Below are positions 20,061 through 27,227 of a stretch of DNA of 64,000 bases, piece after piece. Within the stretch, counting starts at the first letter, position 1. Each line of letters opens with the position of its first letter. The notes beneath the pieces were generated by a model that made no database searches, had not been told where the DNA came from, and worked only from the letters and a program-made list of their open reading frames with translations. A program made the position numbers and the translations under genes. Source of the DNA: Desulfocurvus vexinensis DSM 17965 (lineage in GTDB: Bacteria > Desulfobacterota > Desulfovibrionia > Desulfovibrionales > Desulfovibrionaceae); assembly GCF_000519125.1 (NCBI RefSeq), contig NZ_JAEX01000001.1, forward strand, positions 124,001 through 188,000, given 5' to 3'.

Positions 20061-20077
20061 TTGGTACGCCTCTTGTA
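20061..20077 (+). promoter_or_regulatory. Sigma54 (-24/-12) promoter of fliK-flgD-flgE
   Basis: TTGGTACGCCTCTTGTA matches the TTGGCACG-N4-TTGCW consensus with two differences and the required GG-N10-G spacing (GG at 20063-20064, G at 20075). The expected start near 20087 leaves a short leader to the fliK ATG at 20103. Confidence 0.65.
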
Positions 20078-20102
20078 ATCAAGGCGGCCAGGAGTGCGTA
20101 TC

Positions 20103-22106
20103 ATGCAGTTTTTTCCCTTCCTGAACACCGACGCCGTATCCTCGGGCCTGGACGCCAATGCCCTGGGGCGTGGCGCGTCATCGCGTCTGGACAGCCTGGG
20201 AGAGGACGCCCGCGCCCAGTTCGCCAGCCTGCTGGATGACGAACTGGCCGCCGTGCAGGACGACGTGCCGGGCCGGGAAGAAGCCGTGCGCAGCATGTGG
20301 GCCAAGGCCCGTTCCGGCGTCCAGGCCCTGGCCTCGGAGCGGCTGCTGCACAACGATTTCGCCACCCGCGCCCGGACCGCTGCCGCTGCGCAGGGCGCGA
20401 GCTCCCGCAACGCCTCGGGCGTGGACCTGGGCGCCCTGATCTCCGGGCGCGGCGCCGTGTCGGGCGTGGGCGAACTGAGCGGCCTGCGCATGACGCGCGA
20501 AGACCTGCTGGCCCTGCAGGACGGCCTGAAGGCCTACGGCCTGTCCAAGGCCGACGTGCAGGCCCTGGACGAGCGCATTTCCAGCCAGGGCGGGCTGTCC
20601 TGGGGCCAGTTCCTGGCCACGCTGTCGCAGAAGATGACCGAGCTGGGCCGCGAGTTCGCGCCCCTGGCCCTGTCGGGCGCCGAGTCGCGCGACATGCTGA
20701 CCCTGTTCCAGAAGATCGGCTTCACCGCCGCCCGGTCGCGCGAGCTGCTCTCCACCCTGGAGGGCGGAGGCACGGCCACGGTCTGGGAGGCCATCCGCTC
20801 CCAGCTCGCCCAGCTGCCCGAGGGCGCCACCGTGGGCCTGGAACGCTCCGAGCTGGCGACCCTGGGCAAGGTCATGAAGCTTTCCGAGTCCGGCCAGGCC
20901 CGGCTCACGGCCCTGCTGGGCGAGGCCTCCGGCGCCGAGCTGACCCCCGGCCAGCTCTCCACGGTGATGACCGTGCTGCGCGCCGAGGTCGCCGCCGACC
21001 GGCAGGTGGACGCCGACGTCAACCAGGCCCTGCGCGCCCTCGTGGCCAAGGGGCTGACCGACGCCGCCGAGCGCGCCGGGCTGGCCCGCCAGGCGGGCAA
21101 CCGCCCCGGCAACGACGAGCGCAACCAGCGCGTCCTGGCCCAGGAAGGCCGCCGCCAGCGCAGCGAGGAGGCCCAGGGCCGGGCTGCGGACCAGACCGGC
21201 GAGCAGGGCGCTGCCGAACGCATCCTTGAGGCCGATCCCAACGCGGCCCGGGCCCGGCGCGCGGCCCAGGCGCCTGCGGCCCAGGCCGCCCAGGGCGAGG
21301 CCGCCCGCGAGCCGCGCGAAGCCACCGAGGGCCGCGAGGGCCGGGGCGCCTCGGGCCGCGAAGGGCAGGATGGCAGGTATCTGGCCGACGGTGCGCTGCG
21401 CCGGGGCGCCTCCGCCCAGGGCGAAGGCGCTGCGGGCGGCAAGTCCGACGGCAAGTCCGACGGCAAGTCCGGCGACGGGGCCGACGCGGCCTGGCGCCAG
21501 ATGTGGGACAAGGTGCGCGCCGAGGACGGCGCCCGGGCCGCCCAGGCCCGCGTGGACGAGGCCTCCGTGGCCGCCGCGCGCCTTGCCGACGTGGCGGGCC
21601 TGACCCAGGCCACCGGGCGCGACGCCCTGGCCGGGCTGGACCGCGAGCTGGCCGCCCGGGCCATGCGCCAGGTGGAGTCGGGCCTGCTGCGCACCCTGGG
21701 GCAGAACCAGAAGCAGCTCGTGCTGCGCCTGGACCCGCCCGAGCTGGGCAAGCTGAGCATGGTGCTCACGGTACGTGACGGCGAGGTCAGCGCCATGTTC
21801 CGCGCCGAGACGCGCGAGGCGCAGACCATGCTCTCCGAGCAGATGAGCCAGCTGCGCACGCAGCTCGAGCAGCAGGGCATCCGCGTGGGGCGCATGGAAG
21901 TGCAGACCCAGCTTTCCGGCGACCAGAACCCCGGGCAGTGGCTTTCCGCAGGCGACCACAACCAGGCCCGCGAGCGCGAAGAGGCCGCCCGGCGCCAGGG
22001 CCTGCTGCGCCAGATGCGCGGGCAGGACCAGGACGTGGCCCAGGAAATGCACAATGAGCCGCACACGGCAAGAATTGCCCGCCAGGGGCTGGATATCATC
22101 GCCTAG
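20103..22106 (+). CDS. fliK: Flagellar hook-length control protein FliK
   Basis: Secreted molecular ruler that sets hook length and switches the export gate from hook to filament substrates. At 667 residues it is longer than the enterobacterial protein, mostly through an Ala/Gln/Glu-rich middle. The C-terminal switch domain is clear: KQLVLRLDPPELGKLSMVL, VSAMFRAETREAQTMLSEQM and LRTQLEQQGIRVGRMEVQT. A KSDG repeat lies near residue 450. The ATG at 20103 has AGGAG nine bases upstream; a GTG at 20094 would sit directly against that site and is less likely. First gene of the hook operon behind a sigma54 promoter. Confidence 0.92.
   Translation: MQFFPFLNTDAVSSGLDANALGRGASSRLDSLGEDARAQFASLLDDELAAVQDDVPGREEAVRSMWAKARSGVQALASERLLHNDFATRARTAAAAQGASSRNASGVDLGALISGRGAVSGVGELSGLRMTREDLLALQDGLKAYGLSKADVQALDERISSQGGLSWGQFLATLSQKMTELGREFAPLALSGAESRDMLTLFQKIGFTAARSRELLSTLEGGGTATVWEAIRSQLAQLPEGATVGLERSELATLGKVMKLSESGQARLTALLGEASGAELTPGQLSTVMTVLRAEVAADRQVDADVNQALRALVAKGLTDAAERAGLARQAGNRPGNDERNQRVLAQEGRRQRSEEAQGRAADQTGEQGAAERILEADPNAARARRAAQAPAAQAAQGEAAREPREATEGREGRGASGREGQDGRYLADGALRRGASAQGEGAAGGKSDGKSDGKSGDGADAAWRQMWDKVRAEDGARAAQARVDEASVAAARLADVAGLTQATGRDALAGLDRELAARAMRQVESGLLRTLGQNQKQLVLRLDPPELGKLSMVLTVRDGEVSAMFRAETREAQTMLSEQMSQLRTQLEQQGIRVGRMEVQTQLSGDQNPGQWLSAGDHNQAREREEAARRQGLLRQMRGQDQDVAQEMHNEPHTARIARQGLDIIA
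21438..21473 (+). repeat. Three tandem 12-base repeats inside fliK
   Basis: GGCAAGTCCGAC occurs twice in tandem, followed by GGCAAGTCCGGC. It encodes GKSD-GKSD-GKSG in the flexible middle of FliK and may vary in copy number between strains. Confidence 0.85.
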
Positions 22107-22129
22107 CGACCCATTTTGCGAGGACCGCC

Positions 22130-22876
22130 ATGCAGCTGTACGAACCGAGCAACATCATCGGCAAGGCCGAAAAGGACCTCTACAACACCGAGAAGTTCAC
22201 GGGCAAGTCCCAGCTCGACAAGGAGGACTTCCTGACGCTGCTCGTGGTCCAGCTCCAGAACCAGGACCCCCTGAACCCCATGGACGACAAGCAGTTCACC
22301 TCCGAGCTGGCGCAGTTCTCCAGCCTGGAGCAGCTCACGCAGATCAACCAGGGCGTGGCCTCCCTGGGCGAGACCACGGCCCACCAGGAGATGGTCAACG
22401 CCGCTTCCTACATCGGCAAGACCATCCGCGCCGTGGGCGACAACCTGAGCATCCACGCCGACGGCTCGGTGAGCACCATGTACTACAAGCTCGCCGACAA
22501 GGCCGAGAAGGTCTACATGAACATTTTCGACCGGAACGGCAACATCGTGCGCACCGTGGAGCTGGGCGCCCAGGCCGCCGGCGAGCACGAATTCCAGTGG
22601 GACGGCAAGGACTGGAAGGGCAAGGCCCTGCCCGAGGGCGTCTACTACCTGGCCATGGCCGCCGAGGGCGAGGACGGCTCGGCCATCCTCACCCAGACCG
22701 AGGTGGCCGGTATGGTCAGCGCCGTGCAGTACTCCGGAGGTTACACCTACCTGCGGATGACCGACGGGCGCACGGTGGCCTTCCAGTACGTCAAGGAAGT
22801 TGTGGGCACCCAGGCCGCTCCGGGCGGCGAGAATACCGGCGGCTCGGGCGACACCGGCGGCGAGAGCGCCGACTAG
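22130..22876 (+). CDS. flgD: Flagellar hook assembly (capping) protein FlgD
   Basis: Scaffold that caps the growing hook and lets FlgE subunits polymerise. The 248-residue protein contains the N-terminal export and capping block SQLDKEDFLTLLVVQLQNQDPLNPMDDKQFTSELAQFSSLEQL. A FlgD Ig-like/Tudor region follows (VYMNIFDRNGNIVRTVELGAQAAGEHEFQWDGKDW), and the tail is Gly-rich and low-complexity. It sits 23 bases after fliK and 122 bases before flgE, so one sigma54-driven operon is expected. Confidence 0.95.
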   Translation: MQLYEPSNIIGKAEKDLYNTEKFTGKSQLDKEDFLTLLVVQLQNQDPLNPMDDKQFTSELAQFSSLEQLTQINQGVASLGETTAHQEMVNAASYIGKTIRAVGDNLSIHADGSVSTMYYKLADKAEKVYMNIFDRNGNIVRTVELGAQAAGEHEFQWDGKDWKGKALPEGVYYLAMAAEGEDGSAILTQTEVAGMVSAVQYSGGYTYLRMTDGRTVAFQYVKEVVGTQAAPGGENTGGSGDTGGESAD

Positions 22877-22998
22877 CGGAGTTTTCATGGCCGCGCCCCG
22901 GGCGAAGGGGCGCGCGCAGGCAAGAGCACCCACGGCGGCCCGGGCGAAGGGCCCGCCGGTCAGGCAACGGCAGAAGTCAGGATACAGGAGGTTCGGTT

Positions 22999-24621
22999 AT
23001 GGGTCTTTCAGCTTCCATGTGGACCGGCGTGTCCGGTTTGCAGACGCATGGTGAGAAGATGAGCGTTGTTGGTAACAACATCGCCAACATCAACACCGTC
23101 GGCTTCAAGGGCGCCACCATGCATTTCGAGGATTTCATCAGCCAGAACGTGAACACCGCCGCCGGCGTTGGGCAGATCGGGCGCGGCGTGGCCATCGGCG
23201 CCATCTATGCCGACTTCAGCCAGGGCGCCTTCGAGACCACCAACGAGGCCACGGACCTGGCCATCGGCGGGCGCGGGTTCTTCCGCGTCAAGGTCAAGGG
23301 CGAGGAGACGACCTACTACACCCGGGCGGGCAACTTCCGCTTCGACAAGGACGGCTACCTGGTGGACCCGCACGGCTACGTGCTCCAGGGTTGGGCCATC
23401 GACAACTCGACCTCCACCGCCCTGGCCTCCTCCGGATCGAGCACCGCCACCAGCGGCAGCTCGGCCATCAAGGGCGCGGGCCTGCCCACGGACGTGCGCA
23501 TCGAGGGCTTCACCGCCAAGCCCAAGGCCACCGAGCAGGTGACCATGGTCACCAACCTCGACTCGCGCGACGGCAACGACAACGTCGCCGACGCCACCAA
23601 CCCCTTCTTCAGCATGTTCAACGTCTGGAACGGACAGAACGAGACGCCCCTGGGCGAAACCCAGTTCGCCTACCAGAGCACCATCAAGGTCTACGACGAG
23701 GGCGGTTCCTCCCACGACATGACAGTGTACTTCGACCAGGTGGCCTCCGTGTCCAGCACGGGCGAGCGCTACTGGGAGTACATGGTCACCGTGCCGCCCA
23801 GCGAGGACGGGCGCGTCATCGACGGCCAGACCGTGCGCAACTCCGGCGTGGCGGGCGTGGTCATGATCGGCACCCTGACCTTCGACTCGGCGGGCCAGCT
23901 CAAGAATATGTCGGCTTTCACCCTGGCCTCCAGCGCCACCGGCGACCTGGGCAGCCTGGCCAACTGGACCCCGGCCCAGTTCAACACCAAAGGCCAGCCG
24001 GTGTTCACGGCCAACTTTACCGGCCAGCCCTCGGCCAGCGGCACTGCGGAATCCAACGCCCGTAACATCGGCGTCAACTTCGGCCTGACCAACGCCAACA
24101 CTGCCGCAGGCTGGGCCGTTGGCGCCGTGGCCAACGCGGCGGCCATCGGCACCGACCCGACCCTGCTGCCCGAGTTCGCCGACATCCGCGTCAACGCCAA
24201 CGCGACCACGAGCTTCTCGGGGTCGAGCTCCACCCAGCTCCAGTCGCAGGACGGCTACACCTTCGGATTTCTGCAGAACGTCTCGGTGAACCGCGACGGC
24301 ATCCTCACCGGGCGCTACTCCAACGGTGTGGTGCTTGAGCTGTTCCAGATCACCCTGTACGACTTCGTGAACAAGTGGGGCTTGCAACGCAACGGGTCCA
24401 ACCTGTTCTCCGAAACGCGCGAATCCGGCGAGGCCACCGCAGGCCCGGCCAACGCCAACGGCTACGGCTCCATCTCCTCCAACTCGCTTGAGCAGTCCAA
24501 CGTGGACATGGCCGCCGAGTTCGTGCAGATGATCACCACCGAGCGCGGTTTCCAGGCCAACTCGAAAATGGTCACCGCCGTGGACGGCCTGCTCCAGACG
24601 GTGATCCAGATGAAGCGCTAG
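22999..24621 (+). CDS. flgE: Flagellar hook protein FlgE (first copy)
   Basis: Builds the curved hook that joins basal body and filament. The 540-residue protein begins GLSASMWTGVSGLQTHGEKMSVVGNNIANINTVGFKG, the standard rod/hook N-terminus. ATDLAIGGRGFFRV and YYTRAGNFRFDKDGYLVDP follow, a variable middle domain, and the C-terminal SNVDMAAEFVQMITTERGFQANSKM helix that packs with the N-terminus in the tube. The ATG at 22999 follows ACAGGAGGTTCGGTT. A second, shorter flgE homologue is at 30553-32079 on the other strand. A strong terminator follows at 24661. Confidence 0.96.
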   Translation: MGLSASMWTGVSGLQTHGEKMSVVGNNIANINTVGFKGATMHFEDFISQNVNTAAGVGQIGRGVAIGAIYADFSQGAFETTNEATDLAIGGRGFFRVKVKGEETTYYTRAGNFRFDKDGYLVDPHGYVLQGWAIDNSTSTALASSGSSTATSGSSAIKGAGLPTDVRIEGFTAKPKATEQVTMVTNLDSRDGNDNVADATNPFFSMFNVWNGQNETPLGETQFAYQSTIKVYDEGGSSHDMTVYFDQVASVSSTGERYWEYMVTVPPSEDGRVIDGQTVRNSGVAGVVMIGTLTFDSAGQLKNMSAFTLASSATGDLGSLANWTPAQFNTKGQPVFTANFTGQPSASGTAESNARNIGVNFGLTNANTAAGWAVGAVANAAAIGTDPTLLPEFADIRVNANATTSFSGSSSTQLQSQDGYTFGFLQNVSVNRDGILTGRYSNGVVLELFQITLYDFVNKWGLQRNGSNLFSETRESGEATAGPANANGYGSISSNSLEQSNVDMAAEFVQMITTERGFQANSKMVTAVDGLLQTVIQMKR

Positions 24622-24660
24622 CTCACACTTCGCACACAACCGACCTCCTTCACCATAACC

Positions 24661-24697
24661 GTGCCCGGCGGACTTGTCCGCCGGGCACGCCGTTTTT
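24661..24697 (+). terminator. Rho-independent terminator of the hook operon
   Basis: GTGCCCGGCGGA (24661-24672), loop CTTG, TCCGCCGGGCAC (24677-24688), then GCCGTTTTT. Confidence 0.88.
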
Positions 24698-24788
24698 CGG
24701 GCGCGCGCAAGCCCGGCGCGCGGGCCGCGCCGGGCTTGCCGCCGGGAGGGGCGGGGGCAGGCGCCGCGCGCCCGCAGGGGTCGGGGGG

Positions 24789-25166
24789 CTACAGGGCCTT
24801 GCTCAGGAAGTGTTCGCCCATTTCGCGGATGGACGCCGCCAGGCGCAGCAGCTCGTCGGCGGGCACCTTGCGCAGCACCTTTTCGCCCGAGGCGTCGCGC
24901 ACCTCGGCCTGCATTTCCCCGGTCTTTTCATGCATGTGGAACGATATCTCCACCCCGACCTTGGCCATGAACCGCTCCACGGGCTCGGCTAGGCGCAGCA
25001 GCGCGGCCTGGGGCTCGCCCTGAGCGGCGCCGGGGGCGCCGGAGTCGGAGTCCCGCTCGCGCCGGGGCTGGGCGCCCTGGATGCGGTAGCCCTGGGTGTA
25101 GGCCCTGGTGGCCGACAGCGCTGCCTCGGCTCCTCCCGTGATGCCCATGACATCCTTGACTTCCAT
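24789..25166 (-). CDS. flaG: FlaG family flagellar protein
   Basis: A small cytoplasmic or secreted protein, 125 residues, linked to filament length control in other bacteria. The FlaG domain is the C-terminal half: VGVEISFHMHEKTGEMQAEV then GEKVLRKVPADELLRLAASI and MGEHFLSKAL. The N-terminal half is Arg/Ala/Gln-rich and variable. The start at 25166 has GGGAGG six bases upstream. An alternative ATG at 25199 with AGGAAG upstream would add 11 residues. It is divergent from the flagellin gene and has a FliA-type promoter, as expected of a late flagellar gene. Confidence 0.87.
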   Translation of the reverse strand: MEVKDVMGITGGAEAALSATRAYTQGYRIQGAQPRRERDSDSGAPGAAQGEPQAALLRLAEPVERFMAKVGVEISFHMHEKTGEMQAEVRDASGEKVLRKVPADELLRLAASIREMGEHFLSKAL

Positions 25167-25219
25167 GTCCGCCTCCCGGAAGGCCCGCTTGCGATCCATC
25201 TGGGGTCTTCCTGAGCATC

Positions 25220-25247
25220 GTATCGGCACTTTGTCCGCGTTCCTTTA
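25220..25247 (-). promoter_or_regulatory. FliA (sigma28)-type promoter of flaG
   Basis: Minus strand: TAAAG (its TAAA at 25244-25247) and GCCGATAC (25220-25227), against the consensus TAAA-N15-GCCGATAA. The spacer is 16 rather than 15. The -10 matches seven of eight positions. Confidence 0.6.
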
Positions 25248-25390
25248 GGCCTGCGGGGCCGCGCCCGTGCCTTCCGGGCGGGCCGGGCAAGGATTTGTCA
25301 AGCAATGTCAAGGTGCAGGAACGTTTTCCCGGCGTGCAAAAGCCGACGCCCGGGCGGAAAAAAGCTCCATGCCCCTGGAAATCATGGGGT

Positions 25391-25409
25391 TTTTAGACTT
25401 TTTCTAAAA
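25391..25409. promoter_or_regulatory. Palindrome upstream of the flagellin promoter, possible activator site
   Basis: TTTTAGA-CTTTT-TCTAAAA is a perfect 7-bp inverted repeat centred about 70 bp before the expected flagellin transcription start. This is where a sigma54 enhancer-binding regulator of the FlrC/FleQ kind could bind. Confidence 0.4.
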
Positions 25410-25442
25410 CGCAACTAGCAGGAATTGATTAAGAAAGTTCAA

Positions 25443-25459
25443 TTGGCACTGACGTTGCT
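25443..25459 (+). promoter_or_regulatory. Sigma54 promoter of the flagellin gene
   Basis: TTGGCACTGACGTTGCT fits the -24/-12 consensus TTGGCAC-N5-TTGCW without mismatch, GG at 25445-25446 and GC at 25457-25458 exactly ten bases apart. Confidence 0.88.
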
Positions 25460-25473
25460 TAATCTGGGCAAGT

Positions 25474-25491
25474 CAAAACAAGGAGGTTTTG
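25474..25491 (+). promoter_or_regulatory. Candidate CsrA-binding hairpin over the flagellin ribosome-binding site
   Basis: CAAAAC (25474-25479), loop AAGGAG (25480-25485), GTTTTG (25486-25491). The perfect 6-bp stem places GGA in a hexaloop, and ACAAGGAGGT matches the CsrA consensus ACARGGAUGU except for one base. The loop is also the Shine-Dalgarno sequence of the flagellin ATG at 25494, so a bound CsrA dimer would block translation. Confidence 0.65.
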
Positions 25492-25493
25492 CA

Positions 25494-26414
25494 ATGTCTT
25501 TGGTCATCAACCACAACCTCATGGCGATGAACGCCGCCCGCAACCTGACCCAGACCTACGGGCGTCTGTCCACCTCGACCAGGAGGCTCTCTTCGGGACT
25601 GCGCGTGGACACGGCGGCCGACGACGCCGCCGGCCTGGCCATCCGCGAGCTGATGCGCTCGGACGTGGCCACCCTGCACCAGGGCATCCGTAACGCCAAC
25701 GACGCCATCTCCATGGTCCAGACCGCCGACGGCGCGCTGCAGATCATCGACGAGAAGCTGATCCGCATGAAGGAACTTGCGGAACAGGCGGCCACGGGCA
25801 CCTACAACTCCGACCAGCGCCTGATCATCGACTCCGAATACCAGGCCATGGCCTCGGAAATCACCCGTATCGCCAGGGCCACGGACTTCAACCAGGTCCA
25901 CCTGCTGGATGGCACGCTGTCGGGCAGCATTCCCACCGCCCACGACGGCTCCGGCCTGCAGCCCGTGGGCCCGATGAAGATCCACTTCGGCACGGGCAAC
26001 GACAGCAGCGAAGACTACTATTTCATCTCCATCGGCGGCGCCACGGCCTCGCACTTCGGCCTGGGCATGGGCGCCGACGAGGATGGCGTGAACTCCATCG
26101 GCGGCATGAGCATCTCCACCCAGTCGCTGGCCCAGGCGGCCCTGGCGGCCCTGGACGCGGCGATCATCTCCAAGGACAAGATCCGCGCCAACCTGGGCGC
26201 CCTGCAGAACCGCCTGGAGAACACCATCTCCAACCTGCAGATCCAGGCCGAGAACCTCCAGGCCGCCGAGTCGCGCATCTCCGATGTGGACGTGGCCTGG
26301 GAAATGACGGAATTCGTGCGTAACCAGATCCTGACCCAGGCGGCCACGGCCATGCTGGCCCAGGCCAACTCCATCCCCAGGCTGGCCATGCAGCTCATCG
26401 GCGGCGGCGGTTGA
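25494..26414 (+). CDS. Flagellin
   Basis: Filament subunit, 306 residues. The N-terminal D0/D1 region reads SLVINHNLMAMNAARNLTQTYGRLSTSTRRLSSGLRVDTAADDAAGLAIRELM with the conserved QTADGALQIIDEKLIRMKELAEQAATGTY block. A short variable centre rich in Gly and Asp follows (about 140-200). The C-terminus ANLGALQNRLENTISNLQIQAENLQAAESRISDVDVAWEMTEFVRNQILTQAATAMLAQAN closes the helical bundle. The ATG at 25494 is set by the AGGAGG in the leader hairpin; an upstream in-frame ATG at 25425 precedes the promoter and is rejected. It is the only flagellin gene in the window. Confidence 0.97.
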   Translation: MSLVINHNLMAMNAARNLTQTYGRLSTSTRRLSSGLRVDTAADDAAGLAIRELMRSDVATLHQGIRNANDAISMVQTADGALQIIDEKLIRMKELAEQAATGTYNSDQRLIIDSEYQAMASEITRIARATDFNQVHLLDGTLSGSIPTAHDGSGLQPVGPMKIHFGTGNDSSEDYYFISIGGATASHFGLGMGADEDGVNSIGGMSISTQSLAQAALAALDAAIISKDKIRANLGALQNRLENTISNLQIQAENLQAAESRISDVDVAWEMTEFVRNQILTQAATAMLAQANSIPRLAMQLIGGGG

Positions 26415-26471
26415 TGCCGCATAGCCCTGCTGTGGTTGCTGCTGCGGCGTGAGACCAAAGACGTGCCCGGA

Positions 26472-26495
26472 CCGGGGAGGCTCAGTCCTCCCCGG
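26472..26495. terminator. Convergent hairpin between the flagellin and rnc genes
   Basis: CCGGGGAGG (26472-26480), loop CTCAGT, CCTCCCCGG (26487-26495). The stem overlaps the last codons of rnc and has no T-tract; it may act as a barrier between the converging genes. Confidence 0.35.
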
Positions 26496-27198
26496 CCCGG
26501 GAAGCGCCCGCCCCGCAGAGCAGGGCCAGGGCCTTGGCCGCAGCGTCCTGCTCGGCCTTCTTCACCGTGGCCCCCGAGGCATGCAGGCGCGTGCCGTCCG
26601 GCAGGGTCAGCTCCACCTCGAAGACCTTGGCATGGTCCGGCCCGTTGCTGGCCAGCAGCGTGTACACGGGCCGCTCCCGGAAACTTTTCTGCGTCAGCTC
26701 CTGCAGGCGGCTCTTGGCGTCCTTGATGCGACGCGTTTCGCCGGGGGCGGGCAGGCGGCTGGCGTAGATGCCCCGCACGGCGGCCCGGGCCGCCTCGTAG
26801 CCCCCGTCCAGAAACACCGCCCCCAGCACGGCCTCGAAGGCGTCGGCCAGCAGCGCGTCGCGCGTGCGGCCGCCCTGCATCTCCTCGCCCCGGCCCAGGC
26901 GCAGCAGCTCGTCCAGCCCCAGCTCGCGGGCCAGGGCGGCCAGGGCCGGCTCGCTCACCAGCCGCGCGCGCATGCGCGTCAGCTCGCCCTCGGGCGCCTC
27001 GGGGCTGCGCTCGTAAAGCATTTCCGAGACCCCCAGCTCCAGCACCGCATCGCCGAGGAACTCCAGGCGCTCGTTGTCCTGCTGCGCCTCCTCGTGCTCG
27101 TTGGCGAAGGAGCTGTGGGTCAGCGCGGTTTCCAAATGCTTGACTTGGGAAAACCGATGCGAAATAACCTTCTGCAACGTGTCAAGATTCTGCGTCAT
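26482..27198 (-). CDS. rnc: Ribonuclease III
   Basis: Double-strand-specific endoribonuclease for rRNA and mRNA processing, 238 residues, full length. The catalytic block [21 protein letters not shown] holds the metal-binding acidic residues. [19 protein letters not shown] is the second acidic site. The C-terminal double-stranded-RNA-binding domain runs from about 165 ([55 protein letters not shown]). It diverges from the acetyl-CoA synthetase gene with only 29 bases between start codons. Confidence 0.96.
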   Translation of the reverse strand: MTQNLDTLQKVISHRFSQVKHLETALTHSSFANEHEEAQQDNERLEFLGDAVLELGVSEMLYERSPEAPEGELTRMRARLVSEPALAALARELGLDELLRLGRGEEMQGGRTRDALLADAFEAVLGAVFLDGGYEAARAAVRGIYASRLPAPGETRRIKDAKSRLQELTQKSFRERPVYTLLASNGPDHAKVFEVELTLPDGTRLHASGATVKKAEQDAAAKALALLCGAGASRAGED

Positions 27199-27227
27199 CC
27201 CGTTCCCCGCGTAGCAAAAAGGCCGTC

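Larger units (their letters stand above)
25167..25493. other. Divergent flaG/flagellin regulatory region
   Basis: This 327-base spacer is markedly more AT-rich than its surroundings toward the flagellin side. It holds the FliA-type flaG promoter, a 7-bp-arm palindrome, the flagellin sigma54 promoter and a leader hairpin over the flagellin ribosome-binding site; each has its own entry. No additional gene is supported. Confidence 0.8.

Noticed and set aside
25425-25493. An upstream in-frame ATG for flagellin at 25425
   Set aside because: It precedes the sigma54 promoter and would add residues not seen in flagellins; the ATG at 25494 has the ribosome-binding site.
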